From positions 62,001 to 126,000 of the forward strand of contig NZ_KB891881.1 of NCBI RefSeq assembly GCF_000373585.1: a DNA stretch of 64,000 nucleotides, in the 5' to 3' direction. Below the pieces are notes generated by a model, which worked only from the letters and a program-made list of their open reading frames with translations, did not search any database and had not been told where the DNA came from. This DNA is from Streptomyces sp. MspMP-M5 (lineage in GTDB: Bacteria; Actinomycetota; Actinomycetes; Streptomycetales; Streptomycetaceae). This document shows, piece by piece, positions 8,783-17,645 of the stretch; the first letter of the stretch is position 1, and every line of letters begins with the position of its first letter. A program made the translations under genes and the position numbers.

Positions 8783-10159
8783 TCAACGAGGTCCTGGATG
8801 TTCGCTTTGGTGGGAATGCCGAGGCAGCACCATCAGGTTGCCGTCCGGGGTGCGCCGTGCGAGCGTGCCGGTGCGGAAGTAGCCGTCGGTGGTGAAGGAG
8901 CGGGCGTTGTGGTCGGGTGCCCGGTAGTAGCCCCGGACGGTGTACGGGCCGCGGGCGAGGAGTTCGCCGGGCTCCCCGTCGGGCACGTCCTTGCCGTGGG
9001 CGTCGACGATGCGGGTCTGGTCGTCGGGCGAGAGCGGGCGGCCCTGCGTGGTGAGCACGGTCTCGTCCGGATCGGCGGGCCGGGTGAGAGTGAGCAGTCC
9101 CTCGGCCATACCGAAGACCTGCTGGAGGCGACAGCCCAGTTCGGGGCTTACACGTGCGGCGGTTGCCCGGTCCAGGGGTGCGCCGCCGATCTGCACAAGG
9201 CGCAGACTGCTCAAGTCGGCCTGGATGGAAGGAAGTGCGTCGAGCCAGTGGCGGGCGAGCGCGGGATCGACTGAGGTGACGGTGACCCGTTCCCGTTGGA
9301 TGGCCGAGAGGCATGCGGCGGGTTCCGGGGCCTCGGGCAGGACGACGGTGCCGCCGACGGAGAGGGTGCCGACGATGCCGGGGCCGCCGAAGGCGAAGTT
9401 GGACACGGCGGGCAGTGCGGCGAGATACCCGTCGTTCTCGGTGAGCGACATCAGCTCGGCGGCGGCCCGTGCCTGGTAGGCGTAGTCGTTGTGGGTGCGC
9501 GGAACGAGCTTGGGCGCCGTGGTCGTATCGCCGGAGAGCAGGAAGAACGCCACCTGGTCGGCGCTCTGCGTAAGCGTCCGCTCGGGCGGGGCGTCGATCG
9601 ATCCCAGCGGGAAGTAGTGGCAGCCCGACGGGTCGGTCGAGAGACCACCGCCGAACGGGGACGTGGCGCCCGGATCCTCCAGAGTGAACACCCGTCGCAG
9701 GAAGGGCCCTTGAGCCGCGATGTCCGCGGCCATCGCGGTGTGGTCGAAGCCCTGGTGCCTTGAGGGACCGACGTAGCCGACGGCCTCGGTGACCCGCACG
9801 ATGTGGGACACCTCGGCGCCGCGGTGCGTGACCGGGCAGAGCACGGGGACCGCGCCGGCCCGCATCAGTGCGAACACGGAGAGGACGAACTCCGGAACGT
9901 TCGGCAGCTGGACGACGACCCGTTGACCGGGGCGGAGGCCACGCAGCCGGAAGCCGGCGGCCATGCGGTCCACCCGCCGGTTCAGGTTCGCGTAGGTGAG
10001 GCGGTTGCCACCGTGTACGAGCGCGGTCCGCGGTCCGTACTCCAGGGCCCAACCGCGCAGCAGGTTGTCCAGCGTGGTGCCACGCCAGTGCCCGACCGCC
10101 CAGTAGCGGTCGACGAACACCTCGGGCCAGGGCGTGCAGCCGTCGAGCATGGTTGTCAT
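8783..10159 (-). pseudogene. Truncated aryl-AMP ligase (DhbE/EntE type), C-terminal domain lost
   Basis: Residues 1-440 form the large domain of a 2,3-dihydroxybenzoate/salicylate-AMP ligase: PEVFVDRYWAVGHWRGTTLD at the N-terminus, the P-loop-like FFLLSGDTTTAPKLVPRTHN near 220, VFGMAEGLL near 345 and GYFRTGTLARRTPDGNLMV near 430. In active enzymes the last motif reads RTGD and leads into a C-terminal domain of roughly 90-100 residues carrying the catalytic lysine. Here the Asp is Thr, and the frame diverges to LPRHSHQSEHPGPR and stops. The enzyme should not complete adenylation. AAGGA precedes the ATG at 10159. An active but altered protein cannot be excluded; a decayed siderophore or aryl-capped-peptide gene is more likely. 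Confidence 0.7.
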
Positions 10160-10603
10160 TCGTTTCCTTACTACCGCCTTGATCTGGAAGTCCCACGGCA
10201 GTCCAGCCTCTCAACGCCCTCATATGCAATGCGCTTTCCTGACCATGGATGCTGAATAACCTCAGCGGAAAGTCCAATGACTGCCGTTGACCATGGGTTG
10301 TTGACCGACGCTGACCGTGGGCTCTCGCGGTCGCGTCCGGGAAGCCGGGTAGACGGGTAGCCAGGTGTATGGGATGACGCCTGGCCTGGCGGACTGGGGT
10401 GGGACCCTGCTGGGTCGTGGGTCCGGCGCTCCGCACATCAGCAGGATTTCATCGGCATTACATCGCCTCGCGCAAGACTCCCGCACGCCGCTTCGGGCCC
10501 GCGGGTGCGCCTGCCCAGGGTCCGGTGCATGGGACGTGGGTGCAGGGGAGTTGTCTGTGGCGTCCCGGCGGCGAAGACCGGACGGAAAAAAGCGAGTTGC
10601 CCC
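10160..10603. other. 444-bp intergenic region
   Basis: Lies between the divergent truncated ligase and the membrane-protein gene. It has mixed base composition and several short frames with poor codon bias; I recognise no product, hairpin or operator in it. It should contain the promoter of the kinase operon. Confidence 0.35.
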
Positions 10604-11530
10604 GTGAGTGAGATGTCACCGCCGGACCCCCGAGTGGGGTTCGGCCAGAGCCGCCCCACCCAGCCTCTCCGGCAGGGAACGCCTGGCTGGGGACCCGCGG
10701 CCCAGGCCCCCGACCCGGCGCAGGCAGTGCCGCCCATGCCGGGACAGGCACCGCCTCCGGTCCCGGGCCGGACGCCGGGGACACCCTCGGCGTGGTCGCA
10801 GCCCGGCCTGCCGACGCCGGCGCACAACGGTGCCCCGGGCGCGGGGCGGATGCGCGGCAGTGCCCGGCCGTGGCTGATCGGTGGCGGCGCCGCGCTGGCC
10901 GTGGCCGCGGTCGTCGGAGTGGTCATCGCGATGTCGGGGGGCGAGGGCGCGAGCGACGCGTCGGGGAAGCCGCCGGCCGCCGCGGGCGGAGCCGGTACAT
11001 CGCCCGAGGCGGGGCCGGGGGCGTCCGAGGGGAAGACCTACACCAAGGTCCCCGAAGGCTGTCAGCTGGTCAAGGCGTCCACCATCGCCCGCATCGCACC
11101 CGGCACCGAGTGCAAGCCGTCGCAGTTCGACAACGCCACCATGGCGGCGATGATCACCAGGATGCCGACTTGGCGAACGCCCTTCGGCTCGGGCGGCGCG
11201 TATCGGAACCTGGGGGTGAACCTCTCGGTCAGCCCGGGCGCGAAGGGCCTGTACGACATGCACAAGAAGACCGCGCTCACCGCCTTGGGCAAGATGCGCA
11301 AGACCACCGACTCCCGGCCGCTCAGCGGCCTCGGCGACGAGGCGCACGTCGTCCATGCCGTCGACAACGAACCGATGCGGCTGGCCGAGGCAACGGTGAT
11401 CGTCCGCGCGGGCAACGCCTCGTACACCGTGAGCTACACCTACGACACCGGCCGCTCCGGCGTGAACCAGCAGCAGGCCGAGGACGCCGCCGTCGCCGCC
11501 GCCCACGACGTGCTCGGCTCCCTCGGCTGA
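10604..11530 (+). CDS. Single-pass membrane protein with an exported DUF3558-like domain
   Basis: A 308-residue protein with three parts: a cytoplasmic Pro/Gly/Gln-rich N-terminus (about 1-85), one transmembrane helix (RPWLIGGGAALAVAAVVGVV, about 88-112), and after a Gly/Ala/Ser linker an exported domain of roughly 170 residues starting at CQLV. A second cysteine 20 residues later probably makes a disulfide. The exported part resembles the DUF3558/lipoprotein-like domains often seen beside actinomycete Ser/Thr kinases. The start is uncertain: GTG 10604 and ATG 10613 are both possible and neither has a strong ribosome binding site. The kinase gene follows 15 bp later, so it could be a partner or substrate of that kinase. 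Confidence 0.7.
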   Translation: MSEMSPPDPRVGFGQSRPTQPLRQGTPGWGPAAQAPDPAQAVPPMPGQAPPPVPGRTPGTPSAWSQPGLPTPAHNGAPGAGRMRGSARPWLIGGGAALAVAAVVGVVIAMSGGEGASDASGKPPAAAGGAGTSPEAGPGASEGKTYTKVPEGCQLVKASTIARIAPGTECKPSQFDNATMAAMITRMPTWRTPFGSGGAYRNLGVNLSVSPGAKGLYDMHKKTALTALGKMRKTTDSRPLSGLGDEAHVVHAVDNEPMRLAEATVIVRAGNASYTVSYTYDTGRSGVNQQQAEDAAVAAAHDVLGSLG

Positions 11531-11545
11531 CCCCGCCGCGACGCA

Positions 11546-13768
11546 GTGGACGCACTCCGGCAGGGCCGCGGCGGCGACGCGACGCCGCGGCAGACCCCTC
11601 CGCACACCACCCTCCCGCACCCGCACCACCCGGGCCCGCAACAGCAGGGCCCGGGCCGGATCGGCCCCTACGAGGTGTTCCAACTCCTCGGCGAGGGCGG
11701 CATGGGACGGGTCTACCTGGGCAGGTCACCCGGCTCGCGCCTGGTCGCGTTGAAGGTCATCCGGCCCGAATACGCCGAGCTGCCGGCCTTCCGCGGCCGC
11801 TTCCGGCGCGAGGCCGACGCCGCCCGCAGGGTCAGCGGCTTCTACACCCCGCCGGTGCTCGACGCGGACGCCGACGCGCCCCAACCCTGGCTGGCCACCG
11901 CCTATATCCCCGCACCGTCCCTGCACGACGTCATACGCCGCTTCGGTGTGCTGCCGGAGCCTGCTCTGCGGGCGCTGGGCATGGGCCTCGCGGAGGCGCT
12001 ACTCGCCATCCATAAGGCCGGCGTCGTCCACCGCGACCTCAAGCCAGGCAACGTGCTCGTCGCCGACGACGGTCCCCGCGTCATCGACTTCGGCATCAGC
12101 CGGGCCGTGGACGCCACCCAGCTGACCCGGACGGGCACCGTGATGGGAACGCCCGGCTTCATGGCCCCCGAACAGCTCGTCTCCAGCCACGACGCCGGTC
12201 CGCCGGCCGACGTCTTCTCCCTCGGCTGCCTCCTGGCCTTCGCGGCCACCGGGCAGGGGCCCTTCGGAGCCGGCACGCCCACCGAGGTCCTCTACCGGGT
12301 CGTGCACGCCCCGCCCCAGTTGACCGGCCTGCCCGCCCCGCTGCGCTCCCTGGCGGCGGCCTGCCTGGACAAGCACCCCGACCAACGGCCGCCCGCCACC
12401 GAAGTCCTGTCCGCGTTGAGCCCCGCCGAGCCCGCCGCCCTGCTCACGCCCGGCCTGCGGGAGAACCTCGCCACGCGGCAGGCACATGCCGCCGTCCTGG
12501 TGACCGCACCCCCGCTGCCCGACACCCCGCTGGAGACCGTGACCCCGAGCCCGCCGAGCCGCCGCCGCTTCCTGCGGCTCGCTGTGGCCGGCGGCAGCGC
12601 CGCGGCGGTCGCGGGCACCGCCGCCGCCCTGGCCGGGTGGGGCGCGCAGCCCGACCGCACCCCGAGTCGGAGCACGGGCGCCACCATCCGCCCCCGCACC
12701 AAGGTCCCCGCGGGCCCGGCGCCGCAGTGGTCGCGCCCGCTGCGGAAGCTGCAGAACGGACAGCTGCGGCTGCTCGGCCACACCCTCGTGCGCTGGGACC
12801 AGACCACGGCGCTCGGCTACGACACCACCACCGGAGCGGAACGCTGGACGGCCGCACCCCGCCTGCCCTCCGGCGCCAACGGCAGGCCCGAATGGCTCGG
12901 CGTGCAGGGCCCGACGCTCTACGCCACGGCCTGGGGCGACCACGGCTATCTGCTCGGCCTGGACGGCAACGGCGTACTGAAGTTCAGCCACGCGGTGACC
13001 CGGCCGGAGGCGGGCAGCAGCTTCGCCGCCCACATCCACGACGTCTTCTGCACCGCCGGTTCGGTCGCCCTCCTGGGCACCAGCAGCGACAACGGCTACG
13101 GCGTGTACGCCGTGGATCTCGCCACAGGGCAGGTGCTGTGGTCCCGCAAGGTGGCCGGCAGCGACTTCCGGGCCCACTCCGACGGCCGCCGCTGCTTCCT
13201 GCACGACGCCGGCACCCTCCACGGCCTGGACCTGCGGACCGGCACGGTGCGCTGGACGGTCCAGGACGTCGCCAGGCCCGGCGACTATCCGCACCTGGCC
13301 ACCGACGGCAACGCACTGCTCGTCACCAGCACCAAGGTGCAGGCGTTCAGCGCGGCCGACGGCCGCAGACTGTGGACCGCCGTCGACGAGCCGACCACCC
13401 TCAACCCCACCACCGTCCTGGGCACATCGGCCTACGTCGTGGACGGCCAGGGCACCGTCTTCGCCCTCGACACCCGCACCGGCGAACAGCTGTGGCACAC
13501 CGCGAGCCCGCTGTCCCTGAGCCCCTCCGGCGCGACCGATCCAGGCCCCTCCGTCTCCTCGTCCCTGCTGGCATACCCGCTGTTCAGCGCAGTCACCCCG
13601 GGCTTCGTCGTCCTGCGCGCCGGCGACGGCAAGGTCCTCTGGGCACACCAGGACTCCGGCGCCGCAACTACGAACAAGGGCATCGCCTGGCGGGTGCAGA
13701 CCACCGGCACCACGCTCTACGCCGCATCCGACACCACCCTCTACGCCTTCCGGAGCACCCCCCGATGA
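11546..13768 (+). CDS. AfsK-like Ser/Thr protein kinase with PQQ beta-propeller
   Basis: A 740-residue protein. Kinase domain about 40-300: glycine loop LGEGGMGRVYLG, ATP lysine Lys70, catalytic HRDLKPGN with Asp164, DFG Asp181 and GTPGFMAPEQ. A short link leads to SRRRFLRL (338-345) and a hydrophobic stretch to about 366, then a PQQ-type beta-propeller (about 380-740) with repeated WS/LYA/VDLATGQVLW-like blades. AfsK-type kinases act on regulators of development and antibiotic production. The RR-plus-hydrophobic segment looks like an internal Tat-type signal/anchor that could put the propeller outside; this is inference. The GTG start lacks a clear ribosome binding site. The stop overlaps the next kinase's ATG by four bases. 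Confidence 0.88.
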   Translation: MDALRQGRGGDATPRQTPPHTTLPHPHHPGPQQQGPGRIGPYEVFQLLGEGGMGRVYLGRSPGSRLVALKVIRPEYAELPAFRGRFRREADAARRVSGFYTPPVLDADADAPQPWLATAYIPAPSLHDVIRRFGVLPEPALRALGMGLAEALLAIHKAGVVHRDLKPGNVLVADDGPRVIDFGISRAVDATQLTRTGTVMGTPGFMAPEQLVSSHDAGPPADVFSLGCLLAFAATGQGPFGAGTPTEVLYRVVHAPPQLTGLPAPLRSLAAACLDKHPDQRPPATEVLSALSPAEPAALLTPGLRENLATRQAHAAVLVTAPPLPDTPLETVTPSPPSRRRFLRLAVAGGSAAAVAGTAAALAGWGAQPDRTPSRSTGATIRPRTKVPAGPAPQWSRPLRKLQNGQLRLLGHTLVRWDQTTALGYDTTTGAERWTAAPRLPSGANGRPEWLGVQGPTLYATAWGDHGYLLGLDGNGVLKFSHAVTRPEAGSSFAAHIHDVFCTAGSVALLGTSSDNGYGVYAVDLATGQVLWSRKVAGSDFRAHSDGRRCFLHDAGTLHGLDLRTGTVRWTVQDVARPGDYPHLATDGNALLVTSTKVQAFSAADGRRLWTAVDEPTTLNPTTVLGTSAYVVDGQGTVFALDTRTGEQLWHTASPLSLSPSGATDPGPSVSSSLLAYPLFSAVTPGFVVLRAGDGKVLWAHQDSGAATTNKGIAWRVQTTGTTLYAASDTTLYAFRSTPR

Positions 13769-15903
13769 CGACGCCGACCACGCGGCCCGCCACCGCCCCC
13801 GCCCCCCACATCGGGCCGTACCGGCTGATCCGGGAACTGGGCGCCGGCGGCATGGGCCGCGTCTACCTGGCCGCATCCCGCAGCGGCCGCGCCGTCGCCC
13901 TCAAGGTCGTCCGCCCCGAACTGAGCGCCGATCCCGATTTCCGGCGGCGCTTCAAGGCCGAGGTGGACGCGGCACGGGCCGTCGGCGGCGCCTTCACCGC
14001 GCCGGTCGTCGACGCCGACGCCGAAGGGGCACAGCCTTGGCTGGCCACCGCCTACATCCCCGGCCCCGCACTGGACGACGCCATCGAGACACACGGCCCG
14101 ATGCCCGAGACCACCCTGCGCGTGCTCGGCGCGGGCCTGGCCGAGGCACTGGCCGCCATCCACCGTGCCGGGCTGATCCACCGCGACCTCAAGCCGTCCA
14201 ACATCCTGCTCACCTTCGACGGGCCCCGCGTCATCGACTTCGGCATCAGCCGGGCCATCGACGGCACCGCACTCACCGCGCAGGGCCAGATCATCGGATC
14301 GCCCGGCTTCATGTCGCCCGAGCAGTCGACGGGCAGTCAACTCACCCCGGTCAGCGATGTGTTCGCCCTGGGCGCCGTACTCGCCTACGCCGCCACCGGC
14401 AACCCGCCCTTCGGCACCGGCGCGGTCCACGCACTGCTCTACCGCGCCACCCACGAGCCGCCCGAACTGGACGGCGTCCCGCACAGCCTGCTCGGCATCG
14501 TCGCCGCCTGCCTGGACAAGGACCCGGCCAGGCGCCCCACCATCGCCCAGCTGCAGCAGTGGCTGCGCCCGACCCACACCACAGGCTGGCTGGGCGCGGT
14601 CGAGCTCCAGGTGGCCGAGTCCGAACGCAGCTTCCACCACGAGGTGCGCACCGCCCTGCCCAGCCGGCGCCGGATACTGGCCGGCGGCGCGGTACTCGCC
14701 GCGGCCGCCGCCACCGCAGGCACCGTCCTGCTGCTCCGCCCGCGCGACGAAGACCCGCCGGCCACCCCCGAGCTCGCCTGGACCGCCGGCCTCCCACAGC
14801 CCGACATGGCGCTGGCGGCGATGACGCCCGCCACGCTGCTGTGCGCCGGCAAGACCACGGGAGCCTGCTTCGACCGCACCACCGGCAAGCTCCTGTGGAA
14901 GGACGTCAGCGGCCAGAACACCGCCGCCCTCGCCGACAACCAACGCGTCTACACCGTACGCACCGACGGAAAGGTCCACGCCGTCGACGTCCGCTCCGGA
15001 AAGCCGCTGTGGGCCGCGTCCCCCACCGGAAGGGGCGCGCCCCACCTGGAGTTCGCCAACGGCTCACTGATGGTGACCATGGACAACACCGGGCGCTTCC
15101 AATGCCTGGACGCATCCACCGGCCGGCTGCGCTGGAAATCCCAGCTCACCGGCGGACTCGCGGTCGTCGGCACCACCCGGGCGGACCAGCTGATCGTCTG
15201 GGGCGGCGCCGCGACGACCTCCACCACCGCGACCCTCAACGGATACACCGCCCTGGCCCCGGACACCGGAACCCGGCTGTGGTCCAGTGACCTCGTCGCC
15301 CTCTACCCGCCACCGCCCAAGGCCAAGGCGCTCTACGCCCTCGACGGCGGGATGAACCTGCTCGCCCTCGACCCCGCCGACGGCCGAACCCTCTGGCGCA
15401 AACCCACCCAACTGCCGCCCACCAACAGCCAGTTCCTCATGTACGAAGGATCTCTGCGGCTGCGCGACGACGTTCTCTTCTGCTACCCGGGGACCGGCGC
15501 CGGCGGCGCGACCAGCGGGCTGCTCGCGGCCTTCGACCCCGCGACGGGACGGACCCTGTGGAGCGTGCGGACCGCAGCCCGGGGAAACCGCGGCTACGAC
15601 CGGTCCGGCGCGACCGTCTGCTATCTCGACAAGGTCCTGCACGCCGTCGACACCCACACCGGGGCGGCCCGTTGGACGGCCGGCTCCGGCCTCGGCACGC
15701 TCCAGTTCCTGGGTGCGGCCGGCAACCTCTTCCTCGCCGCAGGGACGCAGGGCCTGTACGGCTTCCACGCCGAGACCGGCAAGCAGGTCTGGCGCTACCC
15801 GGTCACCGGCGGCTCCGGCTCCTGGTCGGCGTTCCCCGCCGACGGCCGCTTCTTCGCCAGTTCGTCCGGCAGGCTCTTCTGCTTCTCGGTACCCGACGCG
15901 TAG
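13765..15903 (+). CDS. Second AfsK-like Ser/Thr protein kinase with PQQ beta-propeller
   Basis: A 712-residue paralogue of the preceding kinase, translated through an ATGA overlap. Kinase features: LGAGGMGRVYLA, Lys47, HRDLKPSN with Asp141, DFG Asp158 and GSPGFMSPEQ. The linker again carries a twin-arginine-like segment, SRRRILAGGAVL (300-311), ahead of a hydrophobic stretch and an Arg stop (LLLRPRDED). The C-terminal propeller (about 335-712) has at least six PQQ blades such as CFDRTTGKLLWKDVSG and AFDPATGRTLWS. The two kinases probably arose by tandem duplication and may cross-phosphorylate. The same frame is open upstream to 12637 inside the first kinase gene, but that part is a shadow. 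Confidence 0.88.
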   Translation: MTTPTTRPATAPAPHIGPYRLIRELGAGGMGRVYLAASRSGRAVALKVVRPELSADPDFRRRFKAEVDAARAVGGAFTAPVVDADAEGAQPWLATAYIPGPALDDAIETHGPMPETTLRVLGAGLAEALAAIHRAGLIHRDLKPSNILLTFDGPRVIDFGISRAIDGTALTAQGQIIGSPGFMSPEQSTGSQLTPVSDVFALGAVLAYAATGNPPFGTGAVHALLYRATHEPPELDGVPHSLLGIVAACLDKDPARRPTIAQLQQWLRPTHTTGWLGAVELQVAESERSFHHEVRTALPSRRRILAGGAVLAAAAATAGTVLLLRPRDEDPPATPELAWTAGLPQPDMALAAMTPATLLCAGKTTGACFDRTTGKLLWKDVSGQNTAALADNQRVYTVRTDGKVHAVDVRSGKPLWAASPTGRGAPHLEFANGSLMVTMDNTGRFQCLDASTGRLRWKSQLTGGLAVVGTTRADQLIVWGGAATTSTTATLNGYTALAPDTGTRLWSSDLVALYPPPPKAKALYALDGGMNLLALDPADGRTLWRKPTQLPPTNSQFLMYEGSLRLRDDVLFCYPGTGAGGATSGLLAAFDPATGRTLWSVRTAARGNRGYDRSGATVCYLDKVLHAVDTHTGAARWTAGSGLGTLQFLGAAGNLFLAAGTQGLYGFHAETGKQVWRYPVTGGSGSWSAFPADGRFFASSSGRLFCFSVPDA

Positions 15904-16149
15904 TGGTGGAGTACGGCACGTCACCGATTGGCCACTGTCGGCACGCGAAAAGTAAGGGCAATAACGTACCTTTTCCTGAATTTTCATAAAAATCCTTGTT
16001 TGAACTGCTGAGGCGACGTAGTGTCGACTACGCCGCAGCCAGGCGTTCCAGCCGGGCGAACCTCCAACGGCGAACCTCGCGGACGCACTGAATCGCCGCC
16101 GGACGACGATCCGGAAAGCTGCGACGAGGCTCGATCACAGGAGGCGAAG

Positions 16150-16302
16150 ATGACCTTCAAGGTGTTCTTCCCCCGCAACCGCAAGACCGACTGGGACGGG
16201 GACTGCGACGACTGGGGACGCGGACGCGGATGCGGTGGCTACGGCCACTGGCGCCGTGGGGGATGGCGTGGTGACGGCGGCGTCATCGTCATCATCCGTT
16301 GA
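16150..16302 (+). CDS. Small Gly/Trp/Arg/Asp-rich protein, 50 residues
   Basis: Starts MTFKVFFPRNRKTDWDGDCD, continues with a Gly-Arg-Trp-rich segment and ends in a hydrophobic GGVIVIIR tail. AGGAGGCG 6 nt before the ATG is the best ribosome binding site in this stretch, and a strong bidirectional hairpin follows, which supports a real small gene. The frame is open back to 16021 but without a ribosome binding site. There are two cysteines, no signal peptide and no family I recognise. The composition (alternating acidic and basic residues, many Gly and Trp) suggests an RNA- or membrane-associating peptide, but this is guesswork. Confidence 0.55.
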   Translation: MTFKVFFPRNRKTDWDGDCDDWGRGRGCGGYGHWRRGGWRGDGGVIVIIR

Positions 16303-16397
16303 CGACCTGGCTCGTTGGGACCGCACTCGACCGACACCGAGTGCTACGTCTGAGTACAACGTCGAAGACGACCGCCTGATCAGGCGGATCTCATCGT

Positions 16398-16434
16398 GCC
16401 CGGCGTGCGCCGGAAGAAGCGGCGCACGCCGGGC
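16398..16434. terminator. Bidirectional terminator hairpin
   Basis: A perfect 15-bp stem, 16398-16412 with 16420-16434, around a 7-nt purine loop. It sits between the convergent genes ending at 16302 and 16507 and can serve both. Confidence 0.85.
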
Positions 16435-16506
16435 GTCGGCACGTTTTCCGGGGGAAGGGCGCCCACGGAGGATCGTGGGCCCGCGCGGCGTGGACGCCCT
16501 CGCGCG

Positions 16507-17421
16507 TCAGAAGCCGGTTGCGAAATCCTGGGTCCACCAAGGCCCGTTGGGGGAGAGGTTGACGCCCACGCCGGTGGATTTGTAGGAGCAGTTGAGGATG
16601 TTGGCCCGGTGACCGGGGCTCTTCATCCAGCCGTCCACCGCAGTGGCCGCGTCCTTGGGACTCTTGAAGATGTTCTCGCCCCAGCTCTGCCAGTGGAAAC
16701 CCGCGTTGGTCATCCGCGTGCCCGGATCGACGCCCTCCGGGGTCTCGTGGGCGTAGTAGTCGCGGGCGGCCATGTCGTCGGAGTGTGCTTGGGCCGCGGC
16801 CTGTATGTGGGAATCGACGCTGAGGGGCGCACAACCATGCTGGGCCCGCTGGGCGTTGACCAGATCGACCACCTTCTGGGCGAACTCCGAGGCGGCGCCG
16901 GTCGCGGCCCCGGACCGGCTGGGAACGGTGGCTCGGCCGGCACCGGACGTCATGCGCGGTGTCGTCTTCTGAGCCGCGTGCGAGCGTTCCGCAGCGGTGT
17001 TTGTCGGGGACGGTGTGTGCCTGTCGTCCTGCTGCTGGGAAGCTGACGGAGTGGGCGACGGCTTGTGGCGGCGCGGAGAGTGCCAGGTGCTGCTCGGCGT
17101 CGGCGCGACGGAGGAGATCGGGGCGGGCCGCCGCGGTGTGGCCAGATCGGCCACGAGCGTCTGCTCGGCCCCCGATCCGGGACGTATCAACACCAGGCAG
17201 GTCCCGCCCACCGCAAGGACGGCCGCCACGGCCGGCACCGCCACCTTCACGGCCGGACGGGCGGCGTCGGCGCGGTGGCTCCCCCCTCTCTTCCCCGGCC
17301 GGCGGCCGGGACGCGACGCGGCGTGACGCCGAGGGGCGGTGGTGGGTACGTCGGCCCGCCGTCCACTGCCGACCGTCGGCTCCTCGTACGAGCCGGGCTC
17401 AAGTCCCTCGTTGCGCTCCAT
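16507..17421 (-). CDS. Membrane-anchored CAP (SCP/PR1-like) domain protein
   Basis: A 304-residue protein: Arg-rich cytoplasmic N-terminus, one transmembrane helix (VKVAVPAVAAVLAVGGTCLV, about 59-82), a long Ser/Thr/Pro linker and a C-terminal CAP domain (about 178-304). CAP signatures are AAAQAHSDDMAARDYYAHET, WGENI, a GH pair in WMKSPGHRANIL and the final GPWWTQDFA. Bacterial CAP proteins are secreted or surface-held and bind lipids or act as cavity proteins; their roles are poorly known. It is divergent from the sigma-CAP fusion gene at 17646, whose CAP domain is clearly homologous. The two probably share ligand specificity and may be co-regulated from the 224-bp gap between them. Confidence 0.85.
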   Translation of the reverse strand: MERNEGLEPGSYEEPTVGSGRRADVPTTAPRRHAASRPGRRPGKRGGSHRADAARPAVKVAVPAVAAVLAVGGTCLVLIRPGSGAEQTLVADLATPRRPAPISSVAPTPSSTWHSPRRHKPSPTPSASQQQDDRHTPSPTNTAAERSHAAQKTTPRMTSGAGRATVPSRSGAATGAASEFAQKVVDLVNAQRAQHGCAPLSVDSHIQAAAQAHSDDMAARDYYAHETPEGVDPGTRMTNAGFHWQSWGENIFKSPKDAATAVDGWMKSPGHRANILNCSYKSTGVGVNLSPNGPWWTQDFATGF

Positions 17422-17645
17422 GTTTCCGTTCCGTTCCGTTTGATTCCGTTTGGCACCCCGGTCGTGGGGCGGTGCGCTCCGCGATGTCGGTCGACCGGGG
17501 GTGGTCCGTGCGGTCCGCCTGGTGAACGGCCCGCACTGGGGGAGACCCTTGAACCGGACCCGGACAACAGAAAGTCCCTGGCTTTTTTCCCCGTAGTTTT
17601 TGTGTTGTCGCCGGGCTCCGGACGGGTCTCCTGAGCACGGGGGCC

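Noticed and set aside
8775..10436. 553-residue open frame on the minus strand over the ligase gene
   Set aside because: Arg/Pro-rich shadow of the ligase frame, with no family resemblance.
12637..13764. Open frame extending the second kinase upstream by 376 residues
   Set aside because: It lies inside the first kinase gene in another frame, has Arg/His-rich shadow composition, and the ATGA overlap gives a better start at 13765.
16021..16149. Upstream extension of the small Gly/Trp/Arg protein from a GTG at 16021
   Set aside because: No ribosome binding site and no protein-like composition; AGGAGG precedes the ATG at 16150.
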